Part shown: in pieces, positions 8,420-16,552 of the stretch | How positions within the stretch are numbered: the stretch's first letter is position 1 | How the letters are laid out: every line of letters begins with the position of its first letter | Assembly: GCA_021851865.1 (NCBI GenBank) | Contig: JAJZBU010000025.1 | Location: 1-44,348 of the forward strand | DNA: 44,348 nucleotides | DNA from: Pseudomonadota bacterium | GTDB taxonomy: Bacteria > Pseudomonadota > Gammaproteobacteria > Pseudomonadales > Moraxellaceae | Reading direction: 5' to 3' | Translations under genes and position numbers: made by a program | The notes under the pieces: generated by a model | The model's database searches: none | Told to the model about the DNA's origin: nothing | The model's input: only the letters and a program-made list of their open reading frames with translations

Positions 8420-10078
8420 TTACTGCCAGGTCTGCAAGCGTTGCAGGAACTGTGCGCGCGTCACTTCACCGAAGAGGGCGTCGCCCTGGCGCTGTCCTGC
8501 GGCGTCATAGAAGAACAGCGCCGGCGGCCCGGGAATGTGCAGCTCCTGCAGCAGGGCATCGCTGTCGGCGCCGGCGGCGCTGACGTCGACGCGGATCACT
8601 CGGCTGCCCTGCAAGGCGGCCTGGACGTCGCTCTGCGCGAGCACGTCTTCTTCAAAGTGACGACAGCTCAGGCACCAGCTGGCCCAGACGTCGAGCATGA
8701 CGCGTTGTCCGTGAGCGGCTTGCAGGGCTTGTTGCAAGGCGGCTGGCGTATGCACGCTGACCAGGGGTGCGTTCGTGGCGCTCGCCGCCTCAGCCTGTCT
8801 CGGCCAGGGATGTGCGAGATCCGAGCCGCCGGCGAAGGCGCCCACCGTCCAGATCACACCGATGAGGCTGAGAAAGAGACCGACCGCCTTCCAGAGGCGA
8901 GGCCAGCCGGTTACCGCGGCCTCAAAGGCGCCAAGAGCGCTGCCGCAGGCGATCGCCAAAAAGGCGTAAGCGAGCAGAAAATAGCGCGCCGGCAACAGCG
9001 TCTGCAGGAGTTGCAAGGCCACGATCAGCATGCCGACGCCGAAGATGATACGCACGGCGTGCATCCAGGGGCCGGCGCGCGGCAGCAAGCGACTCTCGCC
9101 GAGTCCGAGGAGGAGGAGGGGTGTGCCGAGGCCGAGCCCGAGGGTGAAGAGTAGAAGTGCGCCCCAGAGCGGCTGCCCAAGACCGGTGACATAGATCAGG
9201 GCGCCGGCCATCGGCGCTGAGACGCAGGGGGAGACGATGAGAGCGGCGAGCACCCCCATGAGGTAGGCGCCGATGAGGCTGCCGGCCTGCTGGCGCCGGC
9301 TCCAGCCATCGAGACGCTGGTTCACGGCGGCGGGCAGGCGCAGGTGATAGACGTCGAACAGGCTGAGCGCCAGGGCGATGAAGATGAGGGCGAGGCCGAT
9401 GTGCCAGAAGGGACTGGCAAACCAGGCGGCGACGTCGAGGCTATGTCCCAGCCAGGCGAAAAGTGCGCCGATGAAGGCGTAACTGCTGGCGCTGCCGATG
9501 ACGTAGGCGAAGCTGGAGAGGACCTGATCGCGACGGCGACCACTGCGAGCGAGCAGGCCGGCGAGGATGGGGATCATCGGCAGAACGCAGGGGGTCAAGG
9601 CCAGTCCCAAGCCGCCCAGGTAGAAAGACAGCAGATGCGTCCAGGGGCGAGCCACCGGCTCGGCATCGCTGGCGCTGATCGACAGGCGACGTTGCTGTGG
9701 TGGATAGCAGATACCCAGGCGTTCATTGCAGCCCTGCCAGCCGACGTCGACCCAGCCTTGGCCCTGGGTCGGCAGATCGATATGCACGGCGTGATGGAAG
9801 ACCTCGACGCTGCCGAGGTCAGGGTCGAGTTTGTGGCTGGGCGCCGGGTCGAAATGCGCCGCGCCGAGGTGGACTTGAGGGGAGGCGTGGAAGGTCCATC
9901 GCTGTAAGTAGAGATAACAACAGTCGTCGATGTGCACGTCGAGCAGCAGATGGCCGGGCTGTTTGCTGCTGCTCACCTGGAAGGCCTGACTGGCCGTCAT
10001 CAGGTGGGCCGGCGCCGCCAGACTCAGGAGCAGCAGACCGAGCGAGATGAGGTAGAAGCGAGGGTCGAGAAGGCGCAT
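8420..10078 (-). CDS. dsbD: Thiol:disulfide interchange protein DsbD
   Basis: About 552 residues. It passes electrons from cytoplasmic thioredoxin to periplasmic thiol proteins. Order: signal peptide (1-24), periplasmic alpha domain with the pair in GCNERLGICYPP (C117, C124), an eight-helix membrane domain with the redox cysteines in LTPCVLPMIP and SPCVSAPM, and a C-terminal thioredoxin fold with WASWCLSC. All six working cysteines are present. Two extra neighbouring cysteines (C53, C54) occur in DDCCYLYL where relatives usually have aromatic residues. ATG 10078 has GGAG seven bases upstream; a TTG at 10093 is less likely. It is divergent from the small secreted protein at 10237. Confidence 0.95.
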   Translation of the reverse strand: MRLLDPRFYLISLGLLLLSLAAPAHLMTASQAFQVSSSKQPGHLLLDVHIDDCCYLYLQRWTFHASPQVHLGAAHFDPAPSHKLDPDLGSVEVFHHAVHIDLPTQGQGWVDVGWQGCNERLGICYPPQQRRLSISASDAEPVARPWTHLLSFYLGGLGLALTPCVLPMIPILAGLLARSGRRRDQVLSSFAYVIGSASSYAFIGALFAWLGHSLDVAAWFASPFWHIGLALIFIALALSLFDVYHLRLPAAVNQRLDGWSRRQQAGSLIGAYLMGVLAALIVSPCVSAPMAGALIYVTGLGQPLWGALLLFTLGLGLGTPLLLLGLGESRLLPRAGPWMHAVRIIFGVGMLIVALQLLQTLLPARYFLLAYAFLAIACGSALGAFEAAVTGWPRLWKAVGLFLSLIGVIWTVGAFAGGSDLAHPWPRQAEAASATNAPLVSVHTPAALQQALQAAHGQRVMLDVWASWCLSCRHFEEDVLAQSDVQAALQGSRVIRVDVSAAGADSDALLQELHIPGPPALFFYDAAGQRQGDALFGEVTRAQFLQRLQTWQ

Positions 10079-10236
10079 GCAGGGACTCCACAACGAGGCG
10101 GCTCATGTTCCCATATCGGAACGGCCGGGAAAAGCCATTCTTGCCGGATGTCACCGCTCGTCGCAGATTTGGACGTTGGCGTAAAACGGGTGTACATTGG
10201 TGAGCGGACGTATTCGAGGGTTCAAGGAGGAAAGTC

Positions 10237-10536
10237 GTGAAGATCATAGGGATGAGCATCTTGTTACTAGGCTTGAGCGCTGTGGCGCTGGCGGATGAGT
10301 GTTCCGATCTGGCGCGTTCTTTTGCCGAGACACCGAGTGATATGCGTGTCGGGGATCTCCTGCAATTGCAGAGCTGTATTTCCGATCGCATGCAGCAAAA
10401 GGCGCAATCGACCGATTCAGCGGCGACGGCGATGGGATCGGGATCGCCCAGTCTCAATCTGCAGGTGCAACCGAGCAAACCGAGTGCCGATGTCTCGGGA
10501 ACTTCCATCCCGGCACCGGGACTGGCCGATCATTGA
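10237..10536 (+). CDS. Small exported protein of unknown function
   Basis: 99 residues, not recognised. A signal peptide is clear (about 1-19, cleavage after ALA). The mature part is mainly helical and low in aromatic residues. It has two cysteines (C22, C47) that could form one disulfide, and a Ser/Pro-rich tail. GTG start at 10237 follows a strong AAGGAGG. The stop overlaps the TTG start of the rhombosortase gene, so the two are probably translated together. It has no GlyGly-CTERM signal, so it is not an obvious rhombosortase substrate. Confidence 0.75.
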   Translation: MKIIGMSILLLGLSAVALADECSDLARSFAETPSDMRVGDLLQLQSCISDRMQQKAQSTDSAATAMGSGSPSLNLQVQPSKPSADVSGTSIPAPGLADH

Positions 10537-11111
10537 GGTTGCGGCAGGCGGCGTGGATCGTTGTCGCGCTGACCGGATTGCTGGGTCTGGCGCAGTACGC
10601 CGTCGGACTGCATGCCCTCGCTTACGATAGGACGGCGATCGCGGCTGGCCAGTGGTGGCGTTGCTACACCGCCAGCTGGGTGCACTACACCTTCGCGCAT
10701 CTGGCGATGAACGTCCTGGCGCTGGCGCTGATCGCCGGCGTCCTTCTCGCCGATCTGCCGCTGCGTTCCTGGTGCTTGCTGTTGGCGCTGTTGCCCTGGG
10801 CGGTGAGTCTTGGGCTCTGGTATGGGCGGCCGCAGTGCCAAGTTTACGCCGGCTTCTCGGGCGTCATCGAAGGTCTGCTCTTTTTTGCGCTGTGGCGGGC
10901 ACGTCGCAGCGACCCCATCCTGTATGGCTTGGCCCTGGCGTTTTTCGCTGCTCGCTTGGCCTATGAGCACACCCCCTGGTATGACCCGGACTATCTGCAC
11001 GCCTGGATCGGTGTCGCCGTGGCGCCCTCGGCGCATCTCGCTGGCGCTGCCCTGGGCAGTCTCCTCGCCCTGATCGGAGTGGGCCGTGATAAACTCGTCA
11101 CGGTTAGATGA
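10533..11111 (+). CDS. rrtA: Rhombosortase (rhomboid-family protease)
   Basis: 192-residue membrane protein with six or so helices. It has the rhomboid-type layout of the rhombosortase family: WRCYTASWVHYTFAHLAMN (helix-2 H..N region), the catalytic serine in AGFSG, and the catalytic histidine in PSAHLAGAALG. Known members process proteins with a GlyGly-CTERM tail before export by type II secretion. The best start is TTG 10533, overlapping the previous stop; TTG 10539 is possible. No GlyGly-CTERM protein is found in this window, so its substrates must lie elsewhere. Confidence 0.82.
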   Translation: MRLRQAAWIVVALTGLLGLAQYAVGLHALAYDRTAIAAGQWWRCYTASWVHYTFAHLAMNVLALALIAGVLLADLPLRSWCLLLALLPWAVSLGLWYGRPQCQVYAGFSGVIEGLLFFALWRARRSDPILYGLALAFFAARLAYEHTPWYDPDYLHAWIGVAVAPSAHLAGAALGSLLALIGVGRDKLVTVR

Positions 11112-11120
11112 GGGGTGACC

Positions 11121-12668
11121 ATGAGCATGTCCAATATCGTTATCTTTGATACCACCTTGCGTGATGGTGAACAGAGTCCGGGTGCGTCGATGACCCTGGA
11201 CGAGAAAGTACGTATCGCCAAAGCCCTCGAACGCCTGCGTGTCGACGTCATCGAAGCGGGTTTTGCCATCGCCAGCCCAGGTGATTTTGCCGCAGTCGAG
11301 GCCGTCGCTGCGGCGGTGCGTGACGCCCGCGTCTGTTCCCTGGCGCGCGCCAAGCGCGAGGATATCGAAAAAGCTGCGGCGGCCCTGCGCCCGGCGGCGG
11401 CGGCGCGTATCCATACCTTCATCGCCACCAGCCCCATCCATATGCAGTACAAGCTGCGCCTGCAGCCGGAACAGGTGATCGAACACGCCGTGCAGGCGGT
11501 CAAGCTGGCGCGCCAGAAAGTCGATGACGTCGAGTTTTCCTGCGAGGACGCCGGACGCTCGGAAGTCGATTTCCTCTGCCGCATCATCGAGGCGGCGATC
11601 GCCGCTGGTGCCCGGACGATCAATATTCCCGATACCGTCGGCTATGCCATTCCGGCGCAGTTTGGCGAGCTCATCAAGCAATTGTTGACGCGTATTCCCA
11701 ATGCCGATCAGGCGATCTTCTCGGTGCACTGTCACAATGACCTCGGACTGGCCGTGGCCAATTCCCTGGCCGCGGTACAGGCCGGGGCGCGGCAAGTCGA
11801 ATGCACCATCAATGGCCTCGGTGAACGCGCCGGTAACGCCGCCCTCGAAGAGATCGCCATGGCGATCAATACGCGGCGTGATCTGTTCGCCGTACAGACG
11901 CGACTGCAGACGGTTGAGATCGTGCCGACCTCGCGTTTGGTCTCCAGCATCACCGGTTTTCCGGTCCAGCCGAACAAGGCCATCGTCGGTGCGAATGCCT
12001 TTGCTCATGAATCCGGCATCCATCAGGATGGTGTGCTCAAGCATCGCGAGACCTATGAAATCATGCGCGCCGAGGACGTCGGCTGGAATGCCAATCGCAT
12101 GGTGCTCGGCAAGCACTCCGGGCGCGCTGCCTTTCGCGCCAGGCTCGAGGAGCTCGGCATCAATACCGGCTCCGATGAGCAGCTCAATCGCCTGTTCGCG
12201 CGTTTCAAGGATCTCGCCGACAAAAAACATGAGATCTACGACGAAGACCTGCAGGCTCTGGTCAGTGAAGTCAGCGAGGTCGCCGCCGTCTACGAGCTCG
12301 ATCACCTGAAAGTCCTGAGTGAAAGCGGACAGGCACCGTGCGCCGAGCTGCGTCTGCGCGTGCGTGGCGAACTGCAAACGAGCGTGGCGCGCGGCTCGGG
12401 GCCGGTGGATGCGGCCTTCAAGGCGATTGAAAACATCGTCACCAGTGGCACGCATCTCGAGCTCTATTCGGTCAACGCCATCACCAGCGGCACCGACTCG
12501 CAAGGCGAAGTGCAGGTGCGCCTGAATGATCAGGGACGCATCGTCAACGGTCAGGGTGCCGACACCGATATTCTGGTGGCCTCGGTCAAGGCCTATCTCG
12601 ATGCCCTCAATCTGCTCACCAGCCACTCTCTGCGGGCGCATCCACAACGTGAGAACGATGGTATCTGA
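11121..12668 (+). CDS. leuA: 2-isopropylmalate synthase
   Basis: First enzyme of leucine synthesis, condensing acetyl-CoA with 2-oxoisovalerate. 515 residues, matching the long class with an N-terminal TIM barrel ([11 protein letters not shown], metal site HCHNDLG), a linker with GKHSGRAAF, and a C-terminal leucine-sensing domain (about 395-500). ATG 11121 has AGGGG five bases upstream; GTG 11115 is an alternative. The 3' end overlaps holD by 11 bp, tying leucine synthesis to the holD-rimI-prfC gene run. Confidence 0.96.
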   Translation: MSMSNIVIFDTTLRDGEQSPGASMTLDEKVRIAKALERLRVDVIEAGFAIASPGDFAAVEAVAAAVRDARVCSLARAKREDIEKAAAALRPAAAARIHTFIATSPIHMQYKLRLQPEQVIEHAVQAVKLARQKVDDVEFSCEDAGRSEVDFLCRIIEAAIAAGARTINIPDTVGYAIPAQFGELIKQLLTRIPNADQAIFSVHCHNDLGLAVANSLAAVQAGARQVECTINGLGERAGNAALEEIAMAINTRRDLFAVQTRLQTVEIVPTSRLVSSITGFPVQPNKAIVGANAFAHESGIHQDGVLKHRETYEIMRAEDVGWNANRMVLGKHSGRAAFRARLEELGINTGSDEQLNRLFARFKDLADKKHEIYDEDLQALVSEVSEVAAVYELDHLKVLSESGQAPCAELRLRVRGELQTSVARGSGPVDAAFKAIENIVTSGTHLELYSVNAITSGTDSQGEVQVRLNDQGRIVNGQGADTDILVASVKAYLDALNLLTSHSLRAHPQRENDGI

Positions 12669-13302
12669 GCGATCTCTCAGCCGGCGTCAGCAGATCTGTC
12701 TGCTCGCCCTGGGCTTGCCGGTCTACAGCCGACGCATCGATTTGCCGGGCGCAGCGCCAGTCGCCGCGTGGCGGGCGCCGGTGCTCCTGCGGCGTGCGCC
12801 AGCGATACCGTCGCCTGCTTCGGTGCCTGTCGTAGCGCCTGTCGTAGCGCCTGTCGTGACGAATGTCGCTGTGGCAGCACCGGACACCGACGTCGCGGCG
12901 CGTTTTTCCCTGCGTCTCGTCGCTGCTGCCGGCGACTGGCTTTTGCTTTTGCATCTGCCGCCGCAGCGTGACCTCGCGGAAGCTGAGCATCAGCTCCTGC
13001 GCAATATCCTGCAGTCGCTCGGTGATGCCGAGGCCGAACTCGGTCCATTGTTCAGCTTTCCGCCGCCGGGCAATCGCCTGTGGCAGTCGGACAGGCGCGC
13101 CGCCGAAGACGCCATGGCCGGGCTCCTCCTGCGTCATTCCGTCGACGCCTGCAAGCTCCTGGTGCTGGGGGAGGAACTGTTGACCTGGCTGCCTGCCTCC
13201 TGGCAGGAGCGGGCGCATGTCGCTCCCGATCTCAGCGCCTTGCTTGGTAACGCAGCCGCCAAGCGGCGTCTATGGCGGGAGATGCAAGCATGCTGCAGTT
13301 GA
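12658..13302 (+). CDS. holD: Divergent DNA polymerase III psi subunit (HolD)
   Basis: 214 residues. The start, [19 protein letters not shown], lines up with the E. coli HolD start (RRDWQLQQLGITQWSLRR), the region that binds chi. The end, with [16 protein letters not shown], matches the conserved psi C-terminus (ANPTARAALWQQI). It sits directly before rimI and near prfC, as holD does in E. coli. It is longer than E. coli psi (137 residues) because of a Pro/Val/Ala linker (about 30-80) encoded partly by a 12-bp tandem repeat. Psi joins chi and SSB to the clamp loader. Similarity is low, so the call leans on ends plus gene order. It overlaps leuA and rimI. Confidence 0.72.
   Translation: MVSERSLSRRQQICLLALGLPVYSRRIDLPGAAPVAAWRAPVLLRRAPAIPSPASVPVVAPVVAPVVTNVAVAAPDTDVAARFSLRLVAAAGDWLLLLHLPPQRDLAEAEHQLLRNILQSLGDAEAELGPLFSFPPPGNRLWQSDRRAAEDAMAGLLLRHSVDACKLLVLGEELLTWLPASWQERAHVAPDLSALLGNAAAKRRLWREMQACCS
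12826..12858 (+). repeat. 12-bp tandem repeat inside holD
   Basis: The unit CCTGTCGTAGCG occurs at 12826-12837 and 12838-12849 and again, ending in GTG, at 12850-12858. It encodes PVVA repeats in the linker of HolD. Because the unit is a multiple of three, gain or loss would change linker length without a frameshift. Confidence 0.85.
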
Positions 13303-13751
13303 CCTGCATGGGTGTGGAGGACCTGTCTGAGGTCATGGTTCTGGAGCGCGCCGGGCATGATTTCCCGTGGAGCGAGGGCGTCATGGCCTCCTGCCTCAGT
13401 CGCCATCATCACGCGCGTCTGCTCTATGAAGATCAGGTGCTGGTCGGTTTTGCTATCTTGCAGCAGGTCCTCGATGAGGCCAGTCTGCTCAATATGGTGA
13501 TTGCCGCGGCGGCGCGGCGGCGCGGCCATGGCCGTTGGTTGCTCGCACGCCTCATCGCCGAGGTGCATGATCAGGTCAAGGTCATCCACCTCGAGGTGCG
13601 CCCATCCAATCTCGCCGCCGTCGCCCTCTACGAGAGCATGGGTTTCAATGAATACGCACGTCGCCCGCGCTATTATCCGCGTCGTGGCGGAGGCTATGAA
13701 GACGCCATCCTGATGGCGCTCAGTCTCGAACCCGACACGATGCGCATCTGA
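13290..13751 (+). CDS. rimI: Ribosomal protein S18 alanine N-acetyltransferase
   Basis: GNAT acetyltransferase of 153 residues that acetylates the N-terminus of S18. It shows PWSEGVMASCL, the acetyl-CoA loop RRRGHGRWLL, LEVRPSN and the C-terminal YESMGF and RPRYYP motifs typical of RimI. ATG 13290 has GGGAG eight bases upstream and lies inside the end of holD; an upstream ATG at 13272 has no ribosome site. The holD-rimI overlap is conserved in E. coli. Confidence 0.93.
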   Translation: MLQLTCMGVEDLSEVMVLERAGHDFPWSEGVMASCLSRHHHARLLYEDQVLVGFAILQQVLDEASLLNMVIAAAARRRGHGRWLLARLIAEVHDQVKVIHLEVRPSNLAAVALYESMGFNEYARRPRYYPRRGGGYEDAILMALSLEPDTMRI

Positions 13752-13762
13752 TCAGGTGAATT

Positions 13763-15343
13763 ATGTTATCGATACAGCAACAAGTAGAACAGCGGCGCAC
13801 GTTTGCCATCATCTCGCACCCCGACGCCGGTAAGACGACCATCACCGAGAAGCTCCTGCTCTGGGGGCAGGCGATCCAGGTCGCCGGCACCGTCAAGGGA
13901 CGCAAGTCCGATCGGCATGCCACCTCCGACTGGATGGAGATGGAAAAACAGCGCGGCATCTCCATCACCACTTCGGTCATGCAATTTCCCTACGCCGGGC
14001 ATATCGTCAACCTGCTCGATACGCCCGGCCATGAAGACTTTTCCGAGGATACCTACCGCACCTTGACGGCGGTCGACTCGGCGCTCATGGTCATCGACGC
14101 CGCCAAGGGCGTGGAAGAGCGTACGGTGAAGCTGATGGAGGTCTGCCGCATGCGCGCCACCCCCATCATCACCTTCGTCAACAAGCTCGATCGTGAGATC
14201 CGTGAGCCGGTGGAATTGCTCGATGAGATCGAGTCGGTGCTCGGCATCCGCTGCGCACCGCTCACTTGGCCGATCGGTGCCGGACGCGATTTTCGCGGCG
14301 TCTATCACCTGCTCGAGGACCGGCTCTACCTCTATCAACCGGGGCATGGCCACGAGATCATCCCGGATCAGGTCATCGACGGGCTGCATTCGGCGGCGGC
14401 GAGCGCCGCCCTCGGCGATCAGGCGGCGGCGGTGCGCGAGACCCTAGAACTGGTGCAAGGCGCCAGTCATGCCTTTGACGAGGCGGCTTTCTTGCGTGGC
14501 GAGCTGACGCCGGTGTTCTTTGGCACCGCCCTCGGCAACTTTGGTGTCAATCATGTGCTCGATGCCCTCGTCCAACACGCCCCGTCGCCGCTGGCGCGGC
14601 AAGCGGTGCAGCGGCAGGTGGCGGCTGATGAAGAGACGCTCAGCGGTTTTGTGTTCAAGATCCAGGCCAATATGGATCCCAAGCATCGTGACCGTATCGC
14701 CTTCATGCGCCTCTGCTCGGGACGCTATCAACGCGGCATGAAACTCTTCCATGTACGGACCGGCAAGGAAGTGCGGGTGGCCGATGCCTTGACCTTTCTG
14801 GCCGGCGAGAGAGAGCATCTAGATGAAGCCTGGTCGGGCGACATCATCGGTCTGCACAACCATGGCACCATCCAGATCGGCGACACTTTCAGCGAAGGTG
14901 AAACCTTGCAGTTTCTCGGCATCCCGCACTTCGCCCCCGAACTCTTCCGGCGTGTGCGCCTGCGCGATCCGCTGAAGAGCAAGCAACTGCAGAAAGGACT
15001 CAAAGAGTTGTCCGAGGAAGGCGCGACCCAGGTCTTCATGCCTCTGCACAACAATGACCTGATCCTTGGCGCCGTCGGTGTGCTGCAGTTCGATGTCGTG
15101 GCGTTTCGTCTGCAGGACGAGTACAAGGTGGAATGCATCTATGAGCCGGTGACCGTCTCGACGGTGCGCTGGATTCACGGCGACGACGAACGCAAGCTCG
15201 CTGAGTTCCGTAAGAAGGCGCACGACCAGCTGAGCGTCGATGGCGGCGGCTATCTGAGCTATCTGGCGCCGAGCCGGGTCAATCTACAGCTGATGCAGGA
15301 GCGTTGGCCGGACATCGTCTTCAGCCCGAGTCGCGAACACTGA
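13763..15343 (+). CDS. prfC: Peptide chain release factor 3
   Basis: GTPase of 526 residues that recycles RF1 and RF2 after termination. P-loop SHPDAGKTT (residues 18-26), switch [10 protein letters not shown], base motif NKLD and the RF3-specific start region [14 protein letters not shown] are intact. It starts 11 bases after rimI and ends two bases before yjjV, forming a tight operon. In E. coli yjjG lies between rimI and prfC; here it is absent. Confidence 0.98.
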   Translation: MLSIQQQVEQRRTFAIISHPDAGKTTITEKLLLWGQAIQVAGTVKGRKSDRHATSDWMEMEKQRGISITTSVMQFPYAGHIVNLLDTPGHEDFSEDTYRTLTAVDSALMVIDAAKGVEERTVKLMEVCRMRATPIITFVNKLDREIREPVELLDEIESVLGIRCAPLTWPIGAGRDFRGVYHLLEDRLYLYQPGHGHEIIPDQVIDGLHSAAASAALGDQAAAVRETLELVQGASHAFDEAAFLRGELTPVFFGTALGNFGVNHVLDALVQHAPSPLARQAVQRQVAADEETLSGFVFKIQANMDPKHRDRIAFMRLCSGRYQRGMKLFHVRTGKEVRVADALTFLAGEREHLDEAWSGDIIGLHNHGTIQIGDTFSEGETLQFLGIPHFAPELFRRVRLRDPLKSKQLQKGLKELSEEGATQVFMPLHNNDLILGAVGVLQFDVVAFRLQDEYKVECIYEPVTVSTVRWIHGDDERKLAEFRKKAHDQLSVDGGGYLSYLAPSRVNLQLMQERWPDIVFSPSREH

Positions 15344-15345
15344 CG

Positions 15346-16152
15346 ATGGCGATCGACAGCCACTGTCACCTCGACGATGACGCCTTCGTGCCGGATCGCG
15401 ACGCCGTCATCGCGCGGGCGCAGGCGCTGGGGGTGAGGGGCATCGTGGTGCCGGCTTACCGCGCCGACTGCTTTGATCGTCTCCGCGATTGTTGCGCGCG
15501 ACCATCGCTGTTATCCTTGTGGCCGGCCTATGGTCTGCATCCGTGTTACGTGGCTGCGCATGAGGCCGAACACGTGTCCAGGCTCGAGGATCTCCTGGCG
15601 ACGACCGACGCCGTCGCCGTCGGTGAGATCGGTCTCGATCGTCACGCTGAGGACTTGCGCCACCCCGGTCTCTGGCGGCGGCAACAGGACTTGCTGGCGG
15701 CGCAGTTGCAGTTGGCGCAGTCCTACGATCTGCCGGTCATCTTGCATGCGCGTAGCGCCTACGCCGAGCTCATCTCGATGTTGCGCCGCCATCGTCCGTG
15801 CGCCGGTGTTGTGCACGCTTTCAATGGTCGGCTCGAGCAGGCTTACGCCTTTCTCGACCTCGGTCTGGTTCTTGGTGTCGGGGGTGTCATCACGCAGCCT
15901 AGCGCGCAGCGTCTGCGCGACATTCTGCGCCGGCTGCCGCAGGACGCCTGGGTGCTCGAGAGCGATGCGCCCGACATGCTGCCGTATGAAGTGTATCGGG
16001 TGGGAGGGCGGCGCAATGAGCCGTCCTTCCTGGCCTACAATATTGCGGCTTTAGCGCAGACCCTGGAACGATCGCCGGTCTGGGTGGCGCAGCAGGCGGA
16101 ACAAACGACGCGCCGGATCCTGCGTCTGCCGGCGTTGGACGCGAGCGAGTGA
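15346..16152 (+). CDS. yjjV: TatD-family metal-dependent hydrolase (YjjV-like)
   Basis: 268 residues. Metal ligands are recognisable: HCH near residue 6-8, the E in VGEIGLD, H in PVILHAR, H in GVVHAFNG and D in LESDAPDM. Details such as the GVVHAFNG and GVGGVIT stretches fit YjjV better than TatD or YcfH. E. coli yjjV is also near prfC, which supports the assignment. TatD proteins are DNases or D-aminoacyl-tRNA deacylase-like enzymes; the substrate here is not known. ATG 15346 follows prfC by two bases. Confidence 0.88.
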   Translation: MAIDSHCHLDDDAFVPDRDAVIARAQALGVRGIVVPAYRADCFDRLRDCCARPSLLSLWPAYGLHPCYVAAHEAEHVSRLEDLLATTDAVAVGEIGLDRHAEDLRHPGLWRRQQDLLAAQLQLAQSYDLPVILHARSAYAELISMLRRHRPCAGVVHAFNGRLEQAYAFLDLGLVLGVGGVITQPSAQRLRDILRRLPQDAWVLESDAPDMLPYEVYRVGGRRNEPSFLAYNIAALAQTLERSPVWVAQQAEQTTRRILRLPALDASE

Positions 16153-16180
16153 GACTCAGGATGAGAAGGAGGCGAAGAGC

Positions 16181-16546
16181 ATGATCGGCTATGTGTGGGC
16201 GAGCAATCTGCTCTTGTACCTGGTCTTGCGGCGCTTGTCGCGGAACGTGCTGGCGCCAGGATGGCGGCGCGCGCAGGTGGCCTTCCTCGCCGCGCTGGCG
16301 GGCATCGTCGTCATCGTCGGTGCTTATCAGTGGGCGCCGAATTCAGCCTATGGCCGCGGTCTGACCCTCGAAGCACTGCAGTCGGGATGGACCTGGGCAT
16401 GGGTCCTGGTCATCCTGCAAGAGGTGGTCTTTTATGCCTATGTGCTGCAGGCCTGGTATCGGCAGCGTCATCCTGTGCCTGTGACACAACCATCCGGCAA
16501 GAAGCGCCGACGGCCGCGACCCCATCATCGTCGTGCCGGGAGGTAG
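16181..16546 (+). CDS. Small membrane protein with basic tail, upstream of PgaB-like gene
   Basis: 121 residues, not recognised. Hydrophobic helices are at about 4-17, 30-48 and 69-90, followed by a strongly basic C-terminus (GKKRRRPRPHHRRAGR). ATG 16181 has AGGAGG eight bases upstream. The stop lies within the ribosome-binding region of the PgaB-like gene, so the two are probably co-translated. Position suggests a PgaD-like helper, but the cytoplasmic domain of PgaD is not evident, so no function is assigned. Confidence 0.7.
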   Translation: MIGYVWASNLLLYLVLRRLSRNVLAPGWRRAQVAFLAALAGIVVIVGAYQWAPNSAYGRGLTLEALQSGWTWAWVLVILQEVVFYAYVLQAWYRQRHPVPVTQPSGKKRRRPRPHHRRAGR

Positions 16547-16552
16547 GTTAAG

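Noticed and set aside
16181-16546. Naming the small membrane protein PgaD
   Set aside because: Location fits, but the helices and tail do not show the PgaD pattern clearly, so the name would be a guess.
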